A DNA stretch of 58,804 bases from an uncultured Verrucomicrobiales bacterium (lineage in GTDB: Bacteria > Verrucomicrobiota > Verrucomicrobiia > Verrucomicrobiales > Akkermansiaceae), in NCBI GenBank assembly GCA_905478925.1, contig CAJQKQ010000028.1, forward strand, positions 1 through 58,804, given 5' to 3'. The notes beneath the pieces are model-generated. The model had not been told where the DNA came from and searched no databases. It worked only from the letters and a program-made list of their open reading frames with translations. Below are positions 52,387-58,804 of this stretch, one piece after another; position 1 is the stretch's first letter, and each line of letters begins with the position of its first letter. The position numbers and the translations under genes were made by a program.

Positions 52387-53535
52387 GTGCCCACAACCGC
52401 CATTCTCGCCCTCGAAGACGGACGCTGTTTTTCCGGAATTTCCTACGGAGCCACAGGAACCACCACCGGAGAAATCTGCTTCAACACCTCCATGACCGGA
52501 TACCAGGAGGTCATTACCGATCCCTCCTATCGCGGCCAGATCGTCGCGATGACCTACCCGATGATCGGAAACTACGGGGTGAACCCCGCCGACAACGAAT
52601 CCGCCGGACCTCACATCCGCGCCTTCGTCATCGGCGAGCTTTGCGAGATCCCCTCGAACTACCGCTCCACGGAAGCTCTTGCCCCCTATCTCGAGCGCCA
52701 CAATATCCTCGGCATCGAGGGCATCGATACTCGCGCACTCACCAAGCACCTCCGCTCACTCGGAGCCATGCGCGCCTGCGTCACCACCGAGCTTTCCGAA
52801 GCCGAAGCCATCGAAGCCGCGAAAAATTCAGCTCCCATGGCTGGCTCTGATTTCGTAAAAGAGGTCACCACCAAGGAAGCCTACACTTGGACAGAGGAGT
52901 CCCGCAAATGGACGCTTCCAAACGCATCCATCGGCGAAACCGAAACCTACCAAGAACTTCCCGAGGCCAAATACAAGGTCGTCGCCCTCGATCTCGGCCT
53001 GAAATACAACCAGCTCCGCATGCTCCGCCAAGCCGGCTTCGAGGTCGAAGTCGTCCCCGCCAGCACCTCCGCCGCCGACATCCTCGCGAAAAATCCCGAC
53101 GGCCTGTTCCTCACCAACGGCCCCGGAGACCCATCCGCCCTCGGCTACATCCATGATGAGATCAAAGAACTCATCACCAAGCTCCCCACCTTCGGCATCT
53201 GCCTCGGCAACCAGCTCCTCGCCCACGCTTACGGCGGCAAAACCTTCAAACTGAAGTTCGGTCACCGCGGCGGCAACCAGCCGGTCAAGGATCTCCGTTC
53301 TGGGAAAATCTCCATCACCTCCCAGAACCACGGTTTCGCCGTCGACCCCGACTCCCTCCCCGACGAAATCGAGGTGACCCACATCAACCTCAACGACAAC
53401 ACCGTCGAAGGCATGCGCCACAAGACACTCCCGGTCTTCTCCGTTCAATACCACCCGGAAGCCGCCCCCGGCCCCAACGACGCCGCCCACTTCTTCGAAG
53501 ACTTCGCGGAGATGATCGAAAGTTCAAAGCGCTAA
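52387..53535 (+). CDS. carA: Carbamoyl-phosphate synthase small subunit
   Basis: The start is GTG at 52387. The 382-residue glutaminase subunit has the CarA N-terminal domain (ALEDGRCFSGISYGATG, NTSMTGYQEVITDPSY, GIDTRALTKHLRSLG). Its class I amidotransferase domain has Cys in FGICLGNQLLAHA, His-x-Glu in VQYHPEAAPGP, and FLTNGPGDPSAL. It supplies ammonia from glutamine for carbamoyl phosphate (pyrimidine and arginine synthesis). The usual GICLGHQ is GICLGNQ here. carB is not in the window; purA follows. Confidence 0.96.
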   Translation: MPTTAILALEDGRCFSGISYGATGTTTGEICFNTSMTGYQEVITDPSYRGQIVAMTYPMIGNYGVNPADNESAGPHIRAFVIGELCEIPSNYRSTEALAPYLERHNILGIEGIDTRALTKHLRSLGAMRACVTTELSEAEAIEAAKNSAPMAGSDFVKEVTTKEAYTWTEESRKWTLPNASIGETETYQELPEAKYKVVALDLGLKYNQLRMLRQAGFEVEVVPASTSAADILAKNPDGLFLTNGPGDPSALGYIHDEIKELITKLPTFGICLGNQLLAHAYGGKTFKLKFGHRGGNQPVKDLRSGKISITSQNHGFAVDPDSLPDEIEVTHINLNDNTVEGMRHKTLPVFSVQYHPEAAPGPNDAAHFFEDFAEMIESSKR

Positions 53536-53574
53536 CCACAAACCCTCAATCCACCCCTAGCGCAGGGCACCACG

Positions 53575-53612
53575 ACTCTTCCTTGAGAGTTGGAATTTGA
53601 AATTTGAAATTT
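53575..53612 (+). repeat. Leader plus period-7 repeat forming the purA 5' end
   Basis: The 18-base leader actcttccttgagagttg equals that at 16096. It is followed by gaatttg, aaatttg, aaattt ending at the ATG. No Shine-Dalgarno is left in this leader. Confidence 0.8.
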
Positions 53613-54881
53613 ATGAACACAGTCATCACCGGCCTCCAATGGGGCGACGAAGGAAAAGGCAAGATTGTCGACTACCTCACCGAATCCGCCGACGTCGTCA
53701 TCCGTGGCCAAGGCGGCAACAACGCCGGGCACACCGTCATCGCCAAAGGTGAAAAGTATGTCCTCCACCTGCTCCCTTCCGGCATCCTCTGGGACGACAA
53801 GATCAACGTCATCGGCAACGGCGTCGTCGTCGATCCCGTCGGCCTCTGTGTCGAAATCAAACGCATCGAAGGACAGGGCGTCAAAATTGACGCTGAAAAA
53901 CTCCTGATCTCAGATCGCGCCCACGTCGTCCTCCCCTTCCACAAGGAACTCGACGCCGCCCGCGAGATCGCCCTCGGCGACCAGAAGATCGGCACCACCA
54001 AACGCGGCATCGGCCCGGCCTACGCCGACAAGGTCAACCGCTGCGGACTCCGTATGGCAGACCTCCTCGACCGCCCCTTCGCCGAAACGCAGATCGCCAA
54101 ACGCGTTACCGAAGTAAACGAGATCCTCTCCAAATACGATCTCCCCACCTTCACCGCCGAGGCCGTCATCGAGGAAACCTACACCGCCTTCGAGCGCCTC
54201 CGCCCGCACGTCACCAATACGATCCCAGTTCTCCACAAGGCGTGGAAAGCGAAACAGAATCTCCTCTTCGAAGGCGCCCAAGGCACCCTCCTCGATATCG
54301 ATTTCGGCACCTACCCCTTCGTCACCTCCTCGAACACCACCGCCGGCGGCTCCACCACTGGCACCGGCCTCCCGCCCACCGCCATCGAGGCGATCATTGG
54401 TGTCTGCAAAGCCTACACCACCCGCGTCGGCTCCGGCCCCTTCCCCACCGGCGACGAAGGACTTTCCAAATACCTCCACGATCTCGGCCGCGAGTTCGGA
54501 GCCACCACCGGCCGCGCACGCGGCTGCGGATGGCTCGATACCGTCCTGCTCCGCTTCGCCTGCATGGTGAACGGCGTCACCGGCTTGGCCGTCACCAATG
54601 TCGACGGCCTCGACGAATACGATGAGCTCAAAATCTGCATCGCCTACGACGTCGACGGCACCCGCCACGAGCTCCCGCCCGCCGACCGCTCCTTCTGGGA
54701 TCGCGCGGAACCCGTCTACGAGTCCCTCCCCGGCTGGAACGAAGATACCACCGCCTGCACCAGCTACGACCAGCTCCCGGAAAACGCCAAGGCCTATCTC
54801 GCCCGCCTTTCCGAACTCTGCGACGCCCCCATCGCCTTTGTCGGCGTGGGACCCGACAGAACGCAGACGATCAAGAGGTAA
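53613..54881 (+). CDS. purA: Adenylosuccinate synthetase
   Basis: ATG 53613 opens MNTVITGLQWGDEGKGKIVDY, with the GTP-binding P-loop and catalytic Asp/Lys. Further hallmarks are NNAGHTV (catalytic His), IGTTKRGIGPAYADK and FEGAQGTLLDIDFGTYPFVTSSN. The C-terminal RARGCGWLDTVLLRF and the ending FVGVGPDRTQTI are also typical. The enzyme condenses IMP and aspartate using GTP on the way to AMP. Length (422) is normal. The leader is a period-7 repeat. Confidence 0.98.
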   Translation: MNTVITGLQWGDEGKGKIVDYLTESADVVIRGQGGNNAGHTVIAKGEKYVLHLLPSGILWDDKINVIGNGVVVDPVGLCVEIKRIEGQGVKIDAEKLLISDRAHVVLPFHKELDAAREIALGDQKIGTTKRGIGPAYADKVNRCGLRMADLLDRPFAETQIAKRVTEVNEILSKYDLPTFTAEAVIEETYTAFERLRPHVTNTIPVLHKAWKAKQNLLFEGAQGTLLDIDFGTYPFVTSSNTTAGGSTTGTGLPPTAIEAIIGVCKAYTTRVGSGPFPTGDEGLSKYLHDLGREFGATTGRARGCGWLDTVLLRFACMVNGVTGLAVTNVDGLDEYDELKICIAYDVDGTRHELPPADRSFWDRAEPVYESLPGWNEDTTACTSYDQLPENAKAYLARLSELCDAPIAFVGVGPDRTQTIKR

Positions 54882-54947
54882 ACCCCCTCATTTTGGCGCA
54901 TTACACCACTTGGTTTGATGCATAATTCATTGCATCATGTTCCCGCT

Positions 54948-55109
54948 ATGAGAATCACAGCAGACAGCGATGAAACGACTTTAGCCGATCTGCTGAAAAT
55001 AACGGGGAACAAAACCAAAAGTGCGGCGATTGCTAGAGCGGTCAAAGACTTCGTCAATCGACAGAAGTCGAAGCAGTTCGGCCGCATGATCCGTGGACAA
55101 AAACTTTGA
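54948..55109 (+). CDS. Small VapB-like antitoxin without an intact toxin
   Basis: ATG 54948 gives 53 residues: MRITADSDETTLADLLKITG then NKTKSAAIARAVKDFVNRQK. The short beta strand and two helices fit a DUF2191/VapB ribbon-helix-helix protein. Its end overlaps, in another frame, the start of the toxin relic. It is either an orphan or was longer, because related antitoxins have another 15-20 residues after the R.I.G segment. Confidence 0.65.
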   Translation: MRITADSDETTLADLLKITGNKTKSAAIARAVKDFVNRQKSKQFGRMIRGQKL

Positions 55110-55191
55110 GCAGATCGCAAAGTTCGTTCCCCTCCATCTCTACAAGCCGGCCTACGGTGGCTCCTATCAGGAAGAAGAAGAGAAATTCTAG
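55093..55191 (+). pseudogene. C-terminal relic of a VapC toxin
   Basis: The frame from GTG 55093 reads VDKNFEQIAKFVPLHLYKPA and stops at 55189. DK.F..IA....L.LY is the common C-terminal end of PIN-domain toxins. It overlaps the antitoxin stop, so the body of vapC (about 100 codons, with the active-site acids) has been lost by deletion. Confidence 0.5.
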
Positions 55192-55265
55192 GCTTTGGCA
55201 ACTCTTGGAAATGTAGCCTTGCTGGCAGTCGGCAAGCGTAGTCTCCTCTCGTCCCGGATTTTTTC

Positions 55266-55955
55266 ATGCAGCACATCGCAATCATCATGGACGGCAACGG
55301 CCGTTGGGCAAAGGAACGAGGCCTGCCCCGCGCCGAAGGCCATCGTGCGGGCGCGGAATCTGTTCGTGAGGTGATGGAGGCCTGCAAGGGGCTCGATGTG
55401 AAATACCTCACCCTCTACGCCTTTTCCTCCGAGAACTGGAACCGACCCGAGGCGGAAATCGAGGCGCTGATGACCCTCCTCGAACGTTTCCTGGACGAGA
55501 AGATGGAGGAACTCGACAAGCAGAACGTCCGCCTCCAGGCCATCGGCCAGCTCGACCGCCTCCCCGCCTCCACCCGGGAGCGCCTCGAGCGCATCCAGGA
55601 ACACACCAAGGACAACGACTCCATGACCCTGGTCCTCGCCCTCTCCTACGGCGCGCGGGAGGAAATCACCGCCGCCGCCCGCTCCATCGCAGAGGCCGCC
55701 GTTTCCGGGAAAATTTCCCCCGAGGACATCACCTGCGATCTCTTCGCCAAGCATCTCTACACGGCAGACATCCCGGATCCCGATCTTCTCATCCGCACCT
55801 CCGGCGAAATGCGCATCTCGAATTTCCTGCTCTGGCAGATCTCCTATTCGGAAATCGTCATCGTCAAGAAAATGTGGCCGGACTTCCGCCAGGGCGACCT
55901 CATCGCCGCCGTTGAGGAATACAAGAGCCGCGACCGCCGCTTCGGCGCACTCTAG
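55266..55955 (+). CDS. uppS: Undecaprenyl diphosphate synthase
   Basis: The 229-residue cis-prenyltransferase shows HIAIIMDGNGRWAKERGLPR (catalytic Asp), GHRAGAESVREV, LTLYAFSSENWNRP and the C-terminal DLLIRTSGEMRISNFLLWQ-type motif (here continuing ISYSEIV). It makes the C55 lipid carrier for peptidoglycan and O-antigen. Length is normal. The motif RTSGE.R.SNF is intact. The gene stands alone, with a non-coding 74-base gap upstream. Confidence 0.97.
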   Translation: MQHIAIIMDGNGRWAKERGLPRAEGHRAGAESVREVMEACKGLDVKYLTLYAFSSENWNRPEAEIEALMTLLERFLDEKMEELDKQNVRLQAIGQLDRLPASTRERLERIQEHTKDNDSMTLVLALSYGAREEITAAARSIAEAAVSGKISPEDITCDLFAKHLYTADIPDPDLLIRTSGEMRISNFLLWQISYSEIVIVKKMWPDFRQGDLIAAVEEYKSRDRRFGAL

Positions 55956-56030
55956 TGGCAATCTTCGGTCGCCACTACCTGTCCGTGATAACATTCCCCG
56001 GGATGCATCGTATCTACCCAGAATTCCGTG

Positions 56031-58391
56031 ATGCGTTTTCTTTTCCTAGCAATACTCGCGACCCAAATGTCGCACGCACAATCTGACATCCGTGCACATC
56101 TCGATCCTTTTTTGGAGCAACACTGCTACGAATGCCACGACGACATCGAAGCGGAGGCGGATTTAAATCTTCTCGATCTAAAATTCAATCCAACCGATCC
56201 CGCAAATTTCGCCACGTGGGAAAGGGTTTTCAGAAAAATCCACGAAAGCGAGATGCCGCCGAAGGAAAACAAGCGCCCCGGCGGAGCGGCTCTAGAAGCG
56301 TTTCTGGCTGCGCTGGGGCAACCGCTATACGATAGCGACCGAGCCGCCATCCAGACCAAGGGTCGGGTTCAAGCACGGCGGCTGACTCGTGAGGAATACG
56401 AATACAGCCTCCACGATCTACTCGGTGTCGGCGTGAAACTGCAGGGCACCCTCACCGCCGATGCTGAAGATGGATTTACCAACACCGCCGCCCATCAGCA
56501 ACTTAGCCACTTCCATCTCGAAAACTACCTGAATGCTTCCGATCTGGCTCTCGAAGAGGCATTTTCGCGAATCCTGGAAAAAGAACCTGCTTTCAATCGC
56601 CGTTACGGAAAAAAGGAACTCACCGATCGTATTGGCAAAGGCAATTACCGCGGTCCCGAGCCATCGGGAAAAGACCTGATCACTTGGAATATGGGCGTCC
56701 AGTTCTACGGGCGGATGCCAAAGACCAAGGTTCCTGAAGACGGCTGGTATGACGTGACCATACACGCAGCCAGCGGCATCAACCGAGGCAGCGACGGGGT
56801 GACTTGGACAGCTTTGAACTCGGGCTCGGGGCAATCGAACGAACCTCTCCAGTTCCCCATAGCAATCGTGGAAGGCGCGGAAAAACCATCAGACCAGAGC
56901 TTCCGGGCATGGATCAGGAAAGGCCATTGCCTGATCATGAAACCAGCCGAAGGCGGCAAGAAAAGAGCTCGTTCCAACGTCGTCGGCAAGGATGGCGGCA
57001 CGGTGACTTTCGAAAACAGAAACCTCGAAAAACAGGGCTACGACGGCCTCCGGTTTTCCGGGATCACCGTCACGCAGGTGCATCCCAATGGAAGCAAACG
57101 GGATGTGATGGAAAAGCTTTTCCCCGGCTTCAGCGAAGACGAGATCAGGAAGGGTCCTGCGAACCCCGCCGCACAGGCGAAGCGTTTACTCAAAAATTTC
57201 GCCGGGCGTGCGTTCCGCAGACCCGTCGCCACTTCCACGCTCATTCCCTATGAAAAACTGGTCACATCCGCATTGGCATCTGGGAAGGATTTCGCCACCG
57301 CGATACGCGAGGGCTATCACGCGATCCTCTGCTCTCCGAATTTCCTGACCTTTGTCGAAAAACCCGGCTCCCTGGATGCTCATGCAATCGCATCCCGGCT
57401 GAGCTACATGCTTTGGAAATCCGTCCCCGATCCGGAACTCCGAAAATTGGTGATCAACGGCAAGCTCCGCGATCCGGCAGTCATTTCCGCGCAGATCGAC
57501 CGCCTGCTCGCCGATCCAAAATCCTCCCGTTTCATCGAGTCGTTCACAGATCAATGGCTGGAGCTGCGCGACATCGATGCCACCCAGCCCGATCCGAAAC
57601 GCTTCAAAACCTTCGACCCCATCCTCCAACAGTCGATGGTTGCCGAAACGCGTGCCTTCGTTTCCGAACTCTTCGCAAACAATCTCGCCATCGGCAATCT
57701 TCTAAAATCGGATTTCGCATTCCTCAACACCCGGCTCCAGGATCACTACGGTCTGGAAACACTGAACGTCATCCCCGGCAACGGTTTGCAGAAGGTCACC
57801 GTTCCAGACGACTCGCGCTCGGGGCTGCTCACCCAGGGAGCCATACTCAAAGTCACGGCGGATGGTTCAGTCACATCTCCGGTCGTGCGCGGGGTCTTCG
57901 TCAACGAGCGCATACTCGGGCGCCACATCGATCCCCCTCCGCCGAACATTCCCGCCATCGAACCGGACATTCGGGGAGCCGTCTCCATCCGCGACCAACT
58001 CGCCAAGCACCGCAACTCAAAGTCCTGTGCTTCGTGCCATATCAAAATCGATCCTTCCGGCTTCGCGCTCGAAGAATTCAATCCTGTCGGTGACATCCGC
58101 CGGTTTTACGGGAAACCGAAAAAGTCAGCGAAAGTCGATCCTCACGGAATCACCTCAGAGGGCGAAAAATTCCGGAACTACGGGGAATGGAGAACCATCC
58201 AACTCTCCCGTCCCGAAAAGCTGGCCGAAGCATTCGTCGGGCAGTTGCTCCGCTACGGCACCGGGGGTGAAATCCGTTTCAGCGACAGGGATGTGCTGAA
58301 AAAAATCACTGAGGAAGCACGTGAAAACGACTATGGTCTGAAATCGCTTCTCAAGGAGACCCTCACCAGTCAGCTGTTCCTGGAAAAATAA
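56031..58391 (+). CDS. DUF1592/1588/1595 cytochrome-type PVC protein
   Basis: ATG 56031 (a GTG codon precedes at 56028) gives a signal peptide (MRFLFLAILATQMSHA) and 786 residues. A c-type heme motif is in HCYECHDDIEAEADLNL. DUF1587 (RRLTREEYEYSLHDLLGV), DUF1595 and DUF1592 (LSYMLWKSVPDPELRKL ... FTDQWLELRDIDATQPD) follow. DUF1588 and DUF1585 (RGVFVNERILGRHIDPPPPNIPAIEPD ... CASCHIKIDPSGFALEEFNPVGDIR) carry a second CxxCH. The protein is exported and probably heme-binding; it is normally followed by a DUF1552 gene, as here. Confidence 0.93.
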   Translation: MRFLFLAILATQMSHAQSDIRAHLDPFLEQHCYECHDDIEAEADLNLLDLKFNPTDPANFATWERVFRKIHESEMPPKENKRPGGAALEAFLAALGQPLYDSDRAAIQTKGRVQARRLTREEYEYSLHDLLGVGVKLQGTLTADAEDGFTNTAAHQQLSHFHLENYLNASDLALEEAFSRILEKEPAFNRRYGKKELTDRIGKGNYRGPEPSGKDLITWNMGVQFYGRMPKTKVPEDGWYDVTIHAASGINRGSDGVTWTALNSGSGQSNEPLQFPIAIVEGAEKPSDQSFRAWIRKGHCLIMKPAEGGKKRARSNVVGKDGGTVTFENRNLEKQGYDGLRFSGITVTQVHPNGSKRDVMEKLFPGFSEDEIRKGPANPAAQAKRLLKNFAGRAFRRPVATSTLIPYEKLVTSALASGKDFATAIREGYHAILCSPNFLTFVEKPGSLDAHAIASRLSYMLWKSVPDPELRKLVINGKLRDPAVISAQIDRLLADPKSSRFIESFTDQWLELRDIDATQPDPKRFKTFDPILQQSMVAETRAFVSELFANNLAIGNLLKSDFAFLNTRLQDHYGLETLNVIPGNGLQKVTVPDDSRSGLLTQGAILKVTADGSVTSPVVRGVFVNERILGRHIDPPPPNIPAIEPDIRGAVSIRDQLAKHRNSKSCASCHIKIDPSGFALEEFNPVGDIRRFYGKPKKSAKVDPHGITSEGEKFRNYGEWRTIQLSRPEKLAEAFVGQLLRYGTGGEIRFSDRDVLKKITEEARENDYGLKSLLKETLTSQLFLEK

Positions 58392-58434
58392 CGCAGAATC
58401 TTTCCTGAAAACTTCCCACCAGCAAACTCACGCA

Positions 58435-58804
58435 ATGCACATCGCCACCCACAAAGCCCTTTCCCGCCGCACCGTCCTCAAGCAGGCCGGTGTCGCCCTG
58501 TGCCTGCCGCTGCTCGATGCGATGGTGCCCGCCTTCGCAGCCGGTGCCGCACCACCGAACCCCAGACGCTTCGTCGGCGTTTCACTTTCACTCGGCCTGC
58601 ACAACCCGCTTCTCATTCCGAAAGGCAAAGGGGCAACCTATACGCCCTCACCTTACCTAAAGGACATCCAGGATCTACGAGAGGATTTCACAGTCATTTC
58701 CGGCACCTCCCATCCGGGAGTGAAAGGTGGCCATTCGGCGGAGGCTTCGATTTTCTCCGCCTGCCCAATGGAGCGAAATTCCGCGAAGTCAAACACGGTA
58801 TCCG
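58435..58804 (+). CDS. DUF1552 family protein, 3' end outside the window
   Basis: ATG 58435 opens MHIATHKALSRRTVLKQAGV, a twin-arginine export signal followed by ALCLPLLDAMVPAFA. The domain begins PPNPRRFVGVSLSLGLHNPL and DIQDLREDFTVISGTSHPGV, then GGHSAEASIF, as in DUF1552 proteins. About 123 codons are present before the window ends. It is 43 bases downstream of the cytochrome-type gene, its customary partner. Function is unknown. Confidence 0.9.
   Translation, partial: MHIATHKALSRRTVLKQAGVALCLPLLDAMVPAFAAGAAPPNPRRFVGVSLSLGLHNPLLIPKGKGATYTPSPYLKDIQDLREDFTVISGTSHPGVKGGHSAEASIFSACPMERNSAKSNTVS

Noticed and set aside
52387..53535. CarA His-to-Asn change (GICLGNQ) as a loss of function
   Set aside because: The catalytic Cys, His and Glu are intact and the changed residue is not part of the triad; not reported as a finding.
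53910..54668. 252-codon minus-strand open frame opposite purA
   Set aside because: Antisense shadow; purA motifs are complete.

Overview
The window comes from a GC-rich Gram-negative bacterium of the Planctomycetes-Verrucomicrobia group, most likely a verrucomicrobium. Three things point there: paired PSCyt1/DUF1549/DUF1553 and DUF1501 genes, a second cytochrome/DUF1592-type gene followed by a DUF1552 gene, and a pseudopilin-secretin operon with a PVC-like gene order. This is inferred from gene families, not from a database search.

Layout. 1-2.7 kb holds a 5'-cut ion channel, an HlyD-type membrane fusion protein and a DUF2955 membrane protein in one operon. 2.8-10.2 kb runs mostly on the minus strand: two paralogous outer-membrane barrel-like proteins flanking a MaoC-like hydratase, a DUF1254/DUF1214 protein without a usable start, class I fumarase, and an overlapping pair of trypsin/PDZ proteins in which one member has lost its catalytic residues. 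10.3-21 kb is a plus-strand block: a class A penicillin-binding protein, then GspG-H-I-J-K-L-M-like proteins, a small periplasmic protein and the secretin GspD. No GspE or GspF gene is present. 21-26.9 kb (minus) has a membrane protein, an M48 protease, LemA, a repeat protein and the ribosomal genes rpsI/rplM. 27.3-38.6 kb is housekeeping: ychF, an FHA protein, bactofilin, a UvrD-type helicase, an AGCS symporter, a secreted endonuclease/phosphatase-fold protein, two small enzymes and a shortened UvrA.

38.6-51.6 kb is a decayed accessory region. It contains hicB with a nonsense-broken hicA, a second copy of the uvrA tail, relics of an FHA-kinase, a sialate-esterase-like protein, a histone-deacetylase-family protein, a sulfatase and a ParDE-like module, and an esterase split by an amber codon. 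Intact genes among these are a beta-helix protein, a DUF1501/PSCyt1 pair, an EF-hand hydrolase and a vapBC pair. From 51.7 kb the core resumes: an ATPase, carA, purA, an orphan antitoxin with a toxin relic, uppS, and a cytochrome-type protein with a DUF1552 gene that runs off the end.

Three themes stand out. First, AT-rich repeats with a strict 7-base period recur at gene borders; they form the whole leader of three genes and lie in frame inside uvrA and gspG. Second, the protease/pseudoprotease pair has a PDZ domain apparently inserted inside the inactive trypsin fold. Third, the uvrA tail is duplicated around hicBA, with differences almost only at third codon positions. No tRNA, rRNA, CRISPR array or intact insertion sequence was seen.
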